This document shows positions 10,920 through 27,189 of a stretch of 64,000 bases of DNA, one piece after another. Positions within the stretch are counted from its first letter, which is position 1; every line of letters begins with the position of its first letter. The notes under the pieces are model-generated. The model was not told the DNA's origin. It was given only the letters and a program-made list of their open reading frames with translations, and did not search any database. The DNA comes from Adiantum capillus-veneris (taxonomy: Eukaryota > Streptophyta > Polypodiopsida > Polypodiales > Pteridaceae): positions 102,768,355-102,832,354 of the forward strand of contig CM043943.1 in assembly GCA_014529385.2 (NCBI GenBank). Direction: 5' to 3'. The position numbers were made by a program, and so were the translations under genes.

Positions 10920-12272
10920 ATTGTTCCCCTTTCACAAGGACTTGCTCTTCCTGTGGAACCTCTCTCCCTTGCCTCTCTTCTTGTGCTAAAATGTATACAA
11001 GATAGAGAAGCTTCGGCCCTAATTTATGATGCTTCGAAGGAGTCTAGTCTTTCTCTTGTCCAGCTGATTTCATTTGACCTATGGGTTAAAGTTCTAGCTC
11101 TCCTTGTAAAAAACAAATCTGATGGTATCAACCTTTTGATTGAATTTTCTTCGAATCTAGCCGGACTTTCCAAAGCACATATTCAAGACTTAGCATCTTT
11201 TTCTTCCAAAGTTTCTGAACTGTCTAATCTTCTTAGAAAGTTTTGTGGCCTTAGTCCGATCTTTGTGACAGCTCCCTCTACTCCTATTGTCCCTCCTCCG
11301 AATAGCCTCTTTTGTAGAGATGCAGCCGCCATAGAAGCTGTGAAGGAATTTCAGAAAGACCTTTGTTCACTCAGTGAAGCTTCGCTTTTGGACATGGTAC
11401 CAAAAGTTTCTAGGGCCTTTCCTTTTTTATCGTCACGACAAGTTGAGGTAGAATCCTTGGGAGTTGAACACAAGCTGTGGATGTTTCCAAATAAAGGATT
11501 TCTTGCACCCATTTCCATGGAAACCTGGGTCTTCCTTGCCAACTTGGCCCCTGCTACTATTGAGGAATGAAAACTTAAAGTATTGAAAGGAATCCAGCTC
11601 TTGGACGAAGGGGATCTTATTAAAGCCCCTTTCAATATGTGTTTCCTTGATCATAAAAAATGTAGTTCGAATACTGGGTTGTATGCAAGAACTAAAGGAG
11701 TTATGAACTTTAGTAAAAGCAATGCAAATTACTACACTGAAACAGTATGGAATGTGTTCAGGCTGTACCTTAAGCGTGCTTGCAGTTTCTTGGACCCAAA
11801 AGCTTCCTGCGAGTCAAGCATAATTTGGTTTGACCATGCTATTTGGTATGCCCTCAACAATCTGCCTAGTATCTTTTCTGATAAAGCAGAAGAATTTCAC
11901 CTTTCCCTCTTTTTCTCATGGCTCGGTGGACAAGCGAAGGATCTGGTCTTAGCCCAAATTGCCTTTATTCAATATAGATCAATTATGCGTGACACTCTTG
12001 AAGAGCTTGGATCTGATGGATGTGGGACTCTACTTACCACATACGACGGCTTTAAAGGTATCAAAAGTATAGTTGGCCAAATCAAACCAAATATTGAAGA
12101 GGATGAATCTAAAGTTTCCAAACGTCCTAATACTCTTGTCTCTCCGGCAGCATCTTACACATCTTTCTTAACTCCCTCCTCGAGTGATTCAGTGTTTGGG
12201 AGAGGGAGAGGTAGAAGTTATGTGAGAGGTAGGGGACGAAACCTACCAGTCAGAAACCTTTTGGACATGTAA
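10920..12272 (+). pseudogene. PLE-2 ORF1 domain (unknown family), one in-frame TGA
   Basis: A roughly 450-codon N-terminal part of the PLE-2 polyprotein, rich in Leu/Ser helical sequence. A single TGA at 11568-11570 splits it. At that position PLE-4 has a Tyr codon and PLE-1 a Gln codon, so it is an ordinary nonsense mutation. Motifs shared with PLE-1, PLE-3 and PLE-4 are VEHKLW (near 11465), ARTKG (near 11690), SSIIWFD (near 11815) and SLFFSWLGGQAKDLVLAQ (near 11910). The C-terminus is an Arg/Gly tract (GRGRGRSYVRGRGRN, 12198-12242), like an RGG box that binds RNA. In PLE-1 the equivalent region runs without a stop into the RT, so the stop at 12270-12272 is probably a frameshift. I do not recognise the N-terminal family; a Gag-like or RNA-chaperone role is inference. 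Confidence 0.55.
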
Positions 12273-12273
12273 A

Positions 12274-14257
12274 TTGCAGGATCGAAGGATGGCTTGCGGA
12301 AGACGCTACCTACCTCCAAATGATGAAGTGTGTAATAGGATTTTCTCACATTGCTTGTTTACAAGCAAAATTTTGGATTTCTTTACTCCCCAAGCTGTCT
12401 TTTCAGAATGTTTTGGACATATTTTTGGGTCGAATTTATTACTAAAGGATGTGATGTTTGGTTGGAAATACTCACCACCCATTAAGAATCTATTTTATTC
12501 CAATGAGTTTCTCCATAATAATGAGGTACCTATTTTCTCTTGTCATCTATTTCAAAAATTCTGTAAACATTTCACTGATTTTGGTTTACACGTTTGTACA
12601 TCTAACCTAGAAATCATCTCGGATCCTCATGTAAGGAGTCTCTTGAGTAACGGCTTGAATCATATTCCCCCTTTTCCACTAAATCCTCAATGTGCCTTAT
12701 CAGCATTACTTGAATGCCTGGCCGACTTGGCCTTAAAACTCCAATTGGAGGTGGAAGTTCACTTCCAACTTACATCAACTCTCAAAAGTATCTTTTGGAA
12801 AAAGATTAGTCTTTTACCACATACGTGGCTTAGCACTGATACTACTTGGCTTACGCATAAAATGAAGACCTCTATCTATGAGATTAAAAAGAAATGGCTC
12901 ATTATTGGCCTAAATAAAGCATCTAACACTGCTTCCTTTATATGTAAAAAATTGGCATTTGAGGTTGCCAATTCTAGACTTAATAGTAATGACTTTCTTA
13001 AACTTGATTACTCTATCTCCTCTTTGCGTAGTTACAACTTTAAACAATGAATTATCAGGACTCGGTTATTATCCTGCATCTCAAAAAATTCCTGTACTCT
13101 TCCCAACGTACAAGATGCATAAACATAAATTCAGATGGATTTCTGACGCTTCAAATAGCTTGTTCTCCTGTGTTACGAAAGATATCACCCACTGCTTAAA
13201 CTTTGTCCTACTAGAAATCGAAAATATTTGTGCCATCAAACACAGAGATATGAAGAGATTCAAAAATGTAGACTATTACCCTTTTTGGGTCATAAAAAAC
13301 GCAGCTGAATTATTTATCAACCTCCCAGATAGCATTTACTCTATCTTCACTGCTGACATAACTCAATGCTATGAAAATATCCCTTTAGATGGGCCATTTG
13401 GGCTTTTTTATACCTTATCATTTCTTATAAAGATTTCCTTTGCCCACAGAAAGGAACTTGGGTATACGTGCATCTCACAAAAAGGGAATAAAGGATGGGT
13501 AAAAAAATCGAATAAATCTGCACCTTTCATCTTTAAAGAGGAAGATCTATATAAGTATATCTTTTGGCTACTGAATAACAACTGGATCCAATTAGGTAAT
13601 ACCTTCTACAAACAAACTCTAGGGATACCAATGGGGTTTGCATGCTCTCCGATTATGTGTAATCTTTATCTTTGTTACTTCGAATATCATTGGCTCCTTA
13701 AAATATTAACTATACCAACAAGTAATTCATTACTCTCACACTTTGCACATTCTTTCAGATTTATGGATGACCTTTGTAGCATCAACAACCCCATATGTGA
13801 ACCTACACTTAAAGAGATTTATCCACCTTGCACATGTATCGAACCTACTTTCTCTGAGAAAGTACTATGGCAGGATAAATGGATCATTTCTAGAACACAC
13901 TTTCTGAATATTGAGTTTACATTAATTTCCCCTTTTGTGGGAAACTTTTATACTCGTTTTTTTTGGAAAAGAGATAAACTTATGCTTATGTCTTCTGAAT
14001 TTACGAAGAAAAAAAGCAATAGACCGTACAAAAATTCTCTACACACTTGTCTAGGAATACTTTTTCTTATAATGTATGCCTCTTCCGACTGTTTTAGAGC
14101 ATATGAAGAGATAGATACTTTGATTACCAAGTTCATCAAGAACGGGTTTACAAAAAAAGACCTGGTTGCATGCATCTGCAACTCCTTAGAAAGACACAAC
14201 TGGACCTACCTTAAATTTGATTTACAAAATCTGATTAGTCTACTTAAATCAGACTGA
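12274..14257 (+). pseudogene. PLE-2 reverse transcriptase (Penelope-type), one frameshift
   Basis: RNA-directed DNA polymerase of the Penelope type. One frame runs 12274-13050 and the next from about 13010 to 14257, so a single-base frameshift lies at about 13010-13045. Motifs in order: MFGWKY (near 12448), a conserved FGLHVCTSN and SNGLNHIP block (12580-12670) like the KGLxFxPTP signature before the fingers of animal PLE-like RTs, KMHKHKFRWISDA (near 13115), ADITQCYENIP (motif A, near 13350), GIPMGFACSPIMCNLYL (motif B, from 13622), FRFMDDL (motif C, catalytic Asp pair, 13754-13774), FLNIEF, then a thumb with KRDK and IKNGF. No GIY-YIG nuclease follows the thumb, and none is visible upstream. 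The frame ends 110 bp before the (CA)n. Confidence 0.8.
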
Positions 14258-14317
14258 TTCTAAACCTCAGCATAACTTGCGCCTGATAAATACTTCTCGA
14301 GGTTGTAGGTCCCTATT

Positions 14318-14340
14318 CTATGGGGTCTACTACCTCATAG
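14318..14340 (+). terminator. 3'-terminal hairpin of PLE-2
   Basis: CTATGGGG (14318-14325) pairs with CCTCATAG (14333-14340) with one G-T wobble and a 7-base loop. It is followed by GTGCCTAGGAATGGGTGGGCG and then (CA)n. PLE-4 has the same order and a related G-rich segment. Confidence 0.55.
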
Positions 14341-14364
14341 GATTTGGTGCCTAGGAATGGGTGG

Positions 14365-14485
<121 letters not shown>

Positions 14486-14566
14486 AGCTTGAGTTCTTTC
14501 TTCTGACTCTTCTATCACAAGGGACAAAAAGAAGCAGGGATGATAAGTATTTTTGGAGCACCTCAT

Positions 14567-15082
14567 CTACATCTCTATTAAACCGCCCATTATGTGATCA
14601 CACAAACAGCTATCGCAGTAATAGCAGGTGTTTGGGCGCTCTGTTAAACGCAAGATACGAGTCGCCAAGACTAACCCATACTCCCGTGTGCGTGGAGTAC
14701 AGTTAAAATAACCTCTTAACTGATGACCATAACTTCGATACAAAAAGATCTTTTGAGATGGAAGGAACTGGGCTAGCAGGTATAACCGCTCTGAAAAACC
14801 TGGCTTCATTGAATGTTCTATGTAATAATACTGTGGCCCTAGGCCCAGAGCCTTTGTAACCATCACCAATCTGATATTGTTCCTAAAATGCTCGCGACCC
14901 CAAAGGGTTACACGAGTCACTCGATTTTTGTATGACCACCATTTAGTCTGGGAAACAGAGGTTCCTAATTGTGGTAATAGATATAGTTCATAACGGAGTA
15001 AAGTTGCTCTCCGTGTAGAGTCACCTGATTGATAAAGGTGCGCTTTTGCTATGGAAAAAACCAGTTCTCGATTGTAGGCCAT
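14567..15082 (-). CDS. Antisense 171-codon ORF, copy in PLE-2'
   Basis: Same frame, length, start (MAYNRELVFSIAKAH) and Cys-rich end (CYYCDSCLCDH) as the ORF at 6372-6887. Substitutions between the copies are mostly amino-acid changing. No recognisable domain or signal sequence. It is reported because the frame is open in both copies; it may not be translated. Confidence 0.25.
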   Translation of the reverse strand: MAYNRELVFSIAKAHLYQSGDSTRRATLLRYELYLLPQLGTSVSQTKWWSYKNRVTRVTLWGREHFRNNIRLVMVTKALGLGPQYYYIEHSMKPGFSERLYLLAQFLPSQKIFLYRSYGHQLRGYFNCTPRTREYGLVLATRILRLTERPNTCYYCDSCLCDHIMGGLIEM

Positions 15083-15299
15083 TTTTTAACACTCCTGATA
15101 TGCAAACATGCGGATATGTATATTACTTTTGTACAGTTACTCCTTACTATTACCTTGGATTGGTTTATATATTAGTGTCTTCTGAATTTTATAGACTCAC
15201 CTTTTGACTTTGAATCCGAATCGGAAGTATGAACTAATCACAAAATAGTGTTGTTAATATGCAGTATATCGTACACTGTTGAGTTCCTTGCTGGTATAC

Positions 15300-15739
15300 T
15301 GTACCCCAGTTGTTTGATGCATGACTTAAGCCGAGTATAAGGGTTTGTGGATTTTGTATTGGGATGTGTGGGATAAACCTGAGCCAGGTTCAAAAAGCTC
15401 GATAGTCGTTTCGAACCGGGTATCGACTGCATTGGTGTTTCTAATTGATATACATTATGTGACTAGATATATATTTGACTTGACCTTGCTTTAAGGTAAA
15501 TAAACATCTCTATATACTGTACCCCAATTGTTGGGTGAATGACATATGCCGAGTATTAGGGTTTGTGGATTTTGTATTGCGATGTGTGGTTAAACGTGAG
15601 CCAGGTTCAAAAAGCTCGATAGTCGAATCGAACCGGGTATCGACGACATTGGTGTGTCTAGTTGGTATACATTATGAGACTAGATATTTTATGACTTGAC
15701 CTTGCTTTAAGGTAAATAGCATCTCTCTCTCTTTATACA
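15300..15739 (+). promoter_or_regulatory. Duplicated promoter module of PLE-2'
   Basis: Two 218-bp repeats (anchors GTACCCC at 15301 and 15519) followed by a CT-rich patch and TTTATACAC (15732-15740). This is the same layout as 7100-7550. Confidence 0.5.
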
Positions 15740-16096
15740 CTATGTAGCGTATTTTTTACTGCCTCTCTGTTGTGTTGGGCTGCCTGCAACACGCTTTTGC
15801 CTGCGCTAGGGTTGAGGTGGTAGGTGAGTGTAGCTGCAAATACTGAGGTGACTTAATCAAGGTTAGTAGACCGTATCTTCAACTGGGATTATCCCTGAGT
15901 ATCTGGCCCGTATGGGTGTCGTCTAATTCTATAGCTGGTCCATGTCAGTGGCGGATCTGCTTCCGATTTGCTTCAGCAAAGTATAAATGCCCCCTAAAAT
16001 TGTGAGTACTCTTACTCACTTGGCATCGTGCTGTATTCACTTGTGTGCATTCTATACTCTGTGGGTTAGTAGATATTTTCTATTGTGTGGTCAATC

Positions 16097-16153
16097 ATGC
16101 CGAAAAAGAACGGGAAGGAGATTGTGGACGTCTCGTTGTCTCCCAATCTACAG
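16097..16153 (+). CDS. PLE-2' candidate first exon
   Basis: Copy of the 19-codon exon at 7911-7967, reading MPKKNGKEIVDVSLSPNLQ before CAG and GTTATA. No exon 2 or RT follows in this copy, so if translated it would yield no functional element protein. Confidence 0.3.
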
Positions 16154-18574
16154 GTTATATAAAAAATTCTTTGTCTTGCATTTGGGAATCTTTGTGTAGC
16201 GTCGCTGTGACTGGTTTTTGGATTTTTTTTAAAAAACCCAAGTATTTTGTTTCCGGATATTAAACCTAATGCTATTATGTCATATATTATTCTGAAGCTT
16301 TGCTGATAAAAATATTTGAATGTTTTTTTTTTAAAATCAGTAATATAGAGTTAGGAAAAATGGAAATTTGTTCCGGATACTTTACTTACAGGTCTTTGGG
16401 AGTTATTGTTAGTGCGAGTACATTTTTGCTCTGTGATAGTTTGGTATTTATATACTTCTGTGACTAATGATGGTCGTTGTCGTAAAATAAACAAAAAATT
16501 GAGTTGTAACTTGGTTCTGGAAACTGAGTGAATGGCTCAATTAAACTAAGTACTTCGTGGATTCTTGTGAATGATGGTAGTCGTATGCCTGGTTGCCGTA
16601 TACAGTGCTGTAAAATTGGTTCTCTGATGAAAAATTTGTTTTAAAAAAAAAGGGGGACACTGCCAGGTAAGAGGCTGTTTTGCTACTGAGGAAAGAGTAC
16701 TATATGGTACTTATTAGAAAGGAATTGTATATTGGGGTGATGATGTTATGATTCGGTTAAAAAACTACTCAATAGATGAAATGAACTCTTGTAAATTAAA
16801 AAAAAAACCAGAAATTCACAAAAAAATGAGCTGTAATGATCATATAATGTTGATTAGATATTTTGGTTTATGGCTTCACTAATTTACTACTATCCATTGG
16901 GTAAAATGACAGTCACTTGAAAAATTTACTCTCTAGTTTGGGTTCCTATTCCATTAGATCAGCGGTACACTTGCTTGAGGGCACTTAATACAGGTGTCGG
17001 AAAAGGTGTCCTGACTTCTGTTATTGAGTTGGTAGTATGTAGTATCTCATAACCATGTGAAGGAGTAAAGGTTTGGTTTTAGAAATTGACTTAACCATTT
17101 TTTACCATACTCTCCTACTTGTAAGATAGAACTTGTTTTTTGAGCTGATACTTATCTCACTGAATCGTCTAAAAAGCTATTTTATATTTACTTCGTACTA
17201 GCTTCTGTTCTGTTTCTCTTTTTCTTATTCGTGATAATGCTAAGAGTTGCTACACATCCGGTATTGAATATGAGTGGCAATACATACTCGGATTGTATAT
17301 GGAGCTAAAGTATGGGAGCACATACCGGATTGATTAAGCTGGTTCCAAGATACTTGTTTTTTTTCACATACGATGATGTTTTTTGATAATGTTCGGTGAC
17401 TTACCATTACTTAAACAGGGAGATTGAGTTCTATAGGGCTTGGCTAGGTTTGAACCTCGGCTATTCTATAAAATTTGTTGGTCTTCATTTTCTGGCTTCC
17501 TAAAAACACTCAAAGTATATAGGAGCTGACTCTAACCTAGCATCTTGCATTATATACAATAGTGCTTCTAGAAGTTGGTTATAAAGGCCTCGGTATTATA
17601 AGGAAAGCTATAGAAACTCCCTTTATACTGATCTTTTCTGGTTTTTCTTATGTCGTATCTGTTTCAGACCAGGTCTGAGTCTGATCGAAGGACTGACTCA
17701 CCTAGGGCTTTATCTTTTTTAATAAAAACAACAGTTTATTTTTGGCTAGGGATACAGTATAACAAACATGACATGATAAGCATTGATATTTCTTGAATAT
17801 ATAAATTTTAACAGGGGGAGTGTACTCAGATTTATAAATTTGTAAAAATCTTAAATGATCCTTTTTGAAGATATCTCAGGGTGATTTTAAAATCGGTTCT
17901 TAAAGTAGGATCTGTTCTAAATGTTTTCAAACCACAAGGATGAGGTTGTCCTTAATTGAGCTGGGTTTTGGCTTGAGATTAACTTTACATACCAACAATG
18001 AGTGAAATTCTCTCCTATCAAATAAAAAAAGAAGTTTTTCGTTTCTCCAAAAAACTTTAGTGTAGCAAAAGATGTTTCAAAAAAAAGAGAGATATATATA
18101 TATATTAAATTGAGGAATAAACAGATACATAGCTGCTTTATGGGTGTTCAATCTCCTTTATCAGATTGGCAAAAATGCCAAAGAAAGGTTTATTTCAAAA
18201 TTGAACAATATACTTGTTAAGAACTATATGTTTTTTTAAGGTGACATGGATAACAACTGGGATGCCCTGCATCACCTGCGTACAGTCACATGCTAACGAA
18301 TTGTTTTCTTGTGGCTATGGGTGTAGGTGAGGGCTACCTTCCTTGATTAAATTGTCCAGTTCTTAACAAATGGAGGATATCTTAGTGTGACGCAAATTAT
18401 CCCAGACTTTGGGTTTATGGATTCTTGAACTATATCTTGTTATCTTCATTACCTTGTACAAAATTTATTTTCAATTGAAAATAAATTATTGTGCAATGCC
18501 ATTGTACTTTTCTAGAATTTTTGGTCTGTGAACAACTAGTGTTCGTTTGCGATATTTATATAGATTTAAAACTG

Positions 18575-21725
<3,151 letters not shown>

Positions 21726-22322
21726 ATGATATGACAACCTCCTGTGAGAGCACAAGTCAATGTATACTGGCCTTTAAAAAAAAAGTGATAATACAAACAA
21801 AATGCTACCAAAATTTGCACAAAAGGTAGACACTTGTAAGGGAATTGGTTTAAAAAGTAATTGTTTACAACATAGAGTACAACAAGTAAGTAATCCAGCC
21901 AGTATTTGAGTAACAGATAAGTCTGGTACAAGAAATATGTATCAGATGTCTATAAACTATAACAATGATGATAGATTGTATATTTTCCTGTTTTAAAGCA
22001 TTTTAACTCAAAGAAATCTCATATAAGTGGGCTAGGTGGTATAAAAATGGATAGGGATATAACACATTTGGTATTAAAACCTCCTGTGAGGGCACAAGTC
22101 AATGTGTACGGATGTTTTTTTTTGAAAAAAGAAAGATAATACAAACAAAAGGCTGCCAAAATTTTTACAAATTAAAGATACTTATAGAAATTAGTGTAAA
22201 TACCATACACTGAAACAATTAAACAGTGCATACACATATAGTTAGGAAAATAGGCAGATCTAGTGCATAAAAATATTAACCAAAGGTGCTTAAATATTTC
22301 TGACAAGCAGGGGTACCGACAG

Positions 22323-22510
22323 GACAGCTAGGATGAGCATTACTCGGGACATATTTAAACTACAATAGATTCAGAACAAACTTATGACTGCACATAATAG
22401 GCAAAAGAAAACCAAGCCAGTAGCAATTAAGGATCCTATTTCCAAACCGTGTAACATAAAGCTTTTCAAAGACCGCAATAGACCTTACTTACATAGACGA
22501 GCTAAAGATA
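22323..22510 (+). pseudogene. PLE-3 exon-2-like block
   Basis: Counterpart of 2159-2365 in PLE-1. It carries the same ACAGCTAGGATGAGCAT start and a DRNRPYLHRRAK end, with a TAG early in the frame. No function is assigned beyond family membership. Confidence 0.5.
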
Positions 22511-22544
22511 GTATATGTTTAGGAGTATGGCTGGGGTCTGGGGT

Positions 22545-22712
22545 GGTAACAAGCAGTGGAGATTTCTTGATATACCTGTCATCCATTTGGTACAAATTAG
22601 TTATAACGAGCAGTGGAGATTTCTTGATATACCTGTCAAGCAGTGTGATAGTGATAACAAGCAGTGGAGATTTCTTGATATACCTGTCATCCATTTGGTA
22701 CAAATTAGTTCT
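22545..22712 (+). repeat. Three tandem ~55-bp units in PLE-3
   Basis: The unit aagcagtggagatttcttga plus tatacctgtca occurs at about 22551, 22609 and 22660, with two full and one shortened tail (ccatttggtacaaattagtt). PLE-1 has one unit (near 2403). A frame over it reads as a SSGDFLIYLSS repeat, which is probably a by-product. Confidence 0.8.
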
Positions 22713-23084
22713 AATTAATTGTATTGGTGGTTGGTTGGCAGGTAAAGATCCCTGCTTTCATCTGATAGGAGTTTCGGCTTAAATCTCCTACTTTGTCATG
22801 TATCAAAGTATCTTGTAATGAATTTTATATCAAGAAATTCTTCTTTGTTTTGTTCTTTACACAATATGGTAATTGCAAACAGTATTTAAGTCTCTCAGTA
22901 TATGATTCTGCATGATGGGATTTTTCATTCAAACACACACAAAATTTTCCCAAAATACCTTTGGTCGGGTATCCATCATATACTAAGGAAACTAAATACT
23001 GGTATAAAAATAATTGTTGGTTTAATACTTATATGGTGATTGGTTCAGGGTTTTTGGATTCCATCTCTCACCCATCTAGGGTAT

Positions 23085-24660
23085 AGAATAGAAGAAGACA
23101 TTCCTGTTCCACCTGTTGGTACCCAATGTATAATTTCTTGTTTCAAAGGTGTGGAATTCAGAAAAAATTGCTTGATTTTGAGAAACAAGCTATAAACACC
23201 CACTCTATATCGGCCTTAAACAAAACTTCTATAAATGATTGGCTCTCCTTATTGATTCTTTCTAGAAAAGAGAAGGATAAGCTTTTACAGGGCTTTAGTA
23301 CCTTCCTAGCCAAATTACCCATTATTGATACACAAGATAGTTCAAATCTTGATTTTTATTTTACTTCTCTACCCACTATTTTCAGCAACTTATATTTTAT
23401 TAATAACCTTCCAGCTGTACTTATAGAAATCAAGCACTCAGAAAAGGTTATTAACCCCCTTCTAGATCTGGATCTTCTGGAAGAAGAAGAGAAAGAAGCC
23501 CTCAAATTTTTAGCAGATGCAAACTATTTATCCCCAGAAAGAGCAATTTCTAAACTCTTTTCAGAGGTAATCCTTTACTACCACCCATGCAAGTTGAATT
23601 GGATGCTATTCTACTTGAACATAAGCTCTAGGATTATGAAATATTGAACCATCGGGCACCTTTTACAATTTCCAGTCTAGGATTGTTGTGTAGTATTCCC
23701 ACGGAGATTGCTGAGCAATGTAAAACCTTGGCCTTTTATTCCAAACATCTTTTGGCACAAGATGCTCTCTTCCAGCTTAAACAGGTCAAATTATTAGATG
23801 TCGATGGTAAAAAATGCCCAAGCTCTTCAATCATTGCTCGCACCAAAGGACTCTCTCTTATGGACAAGGCAAAGGATCAAAAACGGTTTTTAAGAAACTG
23901 TTAGAGTTCTTATAGACCCTTTCTTAAATGCCAATGCAAAAGGGTGGATTCAAATTCCAGTTGCTCCTCTTCAATTATTTGGTTTGACCAGTTTTTGAGG
24001 TATGTTTTCCAGAATTTACCAAAGTTCTTTCAATTTTCATCAGGACCAGCCCAAGTATATGCCTTTATTGCTTGGGTAGCCTCATTTCCAACTGAATTAA
24101 GGCATGCGGTAATCATCTATTATCAGTTTCATGAACACATGCTAGAAGCAGCTAAGGGACTAGTCCTATACACACCAGGGACTCCACTTCTTCAAAAGCT
24201 ACACAACACACCAATTTCCAACACAATGGAAACCCTACTCAAACCACCTAAAGGTAAGGAGCAATTAAAGAAGATCACACACACAAACCAAGAAGCATGG
24301 TGTCAACAAGTAAGAAACCAAGGCAGTTCAGAGGATTTGAGGACTACGGAGATACTCCCAAAGCACTTGAATACCCAAATTCTGAAGACGAGATATGCTC
24401 ACTTATTACAAGAAATAATGGATTACTACATTTTTAATGCAATGTTAGGATACATGGAAGATTTGTTCACATATTGTTTTGTAACAAATATATGGACTTT
24501 ATCAATCCTCAAAAGTTATTTCAAACATTGATAAATGATTTTCACATCAATAACTGTGTAAAATGAGGATTTGTTTTGGTTGGAAATATACGAAAAACTT
24601 GAACCATACTCTATACAAACCAACTTCTGTGTTTTCCAAAGAAATTGATAAAAAACAACC
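23085..24660 (+). pseudogene. PLE-3 N-terminal domain and start of RT region (broken)
   Basis: Homologous to PLE-1 2842-4409. Frames 23126-23647, 23644-23904 and 23944-24531 together carry the helical N-terminal domain, the IARTKGLSLMDKAKDQK block (here without the 7-bp duplication of PLE-1), SSIIWFDQFLRYVFQNLP and FPTELRHAVIIYYQFHEHM. Breaks include a frameshift near 23575, a TAG near 23902 and a frameshift near 24330. Because it lacks some PLE-1 lesions, it is useful for reading the ancestral frame. No RT catalytic motif remains. Confidence 0.65.
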
Positions 24661-25511
24661 ATCCTTGTATGATTCTCGGGGTTGTATTTTACTTTCATAC
24701 GAGTAGTCATTCTAAAGTGTTTGTGATTCTGAAAGGAAATGTATAAACATAAGTATAGTTAATCTTGTAGATTGGGCCTGCAACCCTTAAATTGGCAAAG
24801 TCAAATACTATAATATCCCCGTGAGCAGGTAACCAAAAAATTAGTCTATGAGGAACCTCCTAACACCAGCCAACCAGTGAAGGGATTAGACTGTGGGTCC
24901 AACTTAAAACTAAGATTCAAAATTAGTTTCTAAAGTCAACATCTCAATTTATCCAAAATAATGAAAAAACCTTATGTATAGGACGTGTGTGTAGGTGTTT
25001 TTACATAAATAATAAGACATAATTGAAATTTTTCATTCAAAAGACAGCTGGATCCAGAGAAAGGGAAATAATAAGTACAAAAATAACTCAATCTTAGAAT
25101 TATCTTTATATAATGATTATAATAATGAAGCCTCATTCCAGTATACAGATACCAGAATTACTTCCCCAACAGCAAGTGTAAGTGTAATCATGTGAAGACA
25201 ATAGCTTTAAGACAAAAGCACTTCCTAGATAAGATAGAGTCCTTACCTGCATCCATCCAAACAAGACAACAAATACGTTAGCCTTGGATGAGTTTTATAG
25301 GTATCAATGGACTATACCAATTGTTGTTATCCATGTCCATCTTACAAATTTTTTAACTTTTAAAGCATAGTCCAAAGTACTCATGTGTTCCAGATTTTAT
25401 GTTTTATTATCCTAGAGTATATATTTTTCTCATAATAGCATACATATCATTCTAATCAGAAGGACACTACCCTTTCTGATCCAAGTGTCTCATCCCTATA
25501 AGCCCAAAATG
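24661..25511. other. No gene; diverged dispersed repeat
   Basis: No coding frame. The part at about 24990-25490 shares stretches with 62290-62720, for example GCATCCATNNAAACAAGACAACAAAT and TTGTTATCCATGTCC in the same order and spacing. This indicates an old dispersed repeat of unknown type. Gypsy-1 inserted at its right end. Confidence 0.5.
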
Positions 25512-27176
<1,665 letters not shown>

Positions 27177-27177
27177 T

Positions 27178-27189
27178 TGGTATCAGAGC
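27178..27189 (+). other. Primer binding site of gypsy-1
   Basis: TGGTATCAGAGC, complementary to the 3' end of plant initiator Met tRNA, one base after the LTR. Confidence 0.85.

Larger units (their letters stand above)
21726..24660 (+). mobile_element. Penelope-like retroelement PLE-3 (3' truncated)
   Basis: Aligns with PLE-1 from about 1221 to about 4409. It includes two 5' repeat blocks (21738 and 22080), the RPYLHR block and the N-terminal domain, and then ends in the RT N-terminal region near AACTTGAACCATACTC...ATTGATAAAA. The RT palm, hairpin and CA tail are missing, so the element lost its 3' half; the sequence after 24660 is unrelated. Confidence 0.65.

Noticed and set aside
11568-11570. 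TGA in PLE-2 as a possible selenocysteine codon (some algal PLEs encode selenoproteins)
   Set aside because: Related copies have Tyr or Gln at the aligned position, no Cys; land plants are considered to lack selenocysteine machinery; and the copy has other frame breaks.
12273-12285. Mini-intron (GTAAATTGCAG) between PLE-2 ORF1 and RT
   Set aside because: Far too short to be spliced. A frameshift is simpler, as PLE-1 reads through this region without a break.
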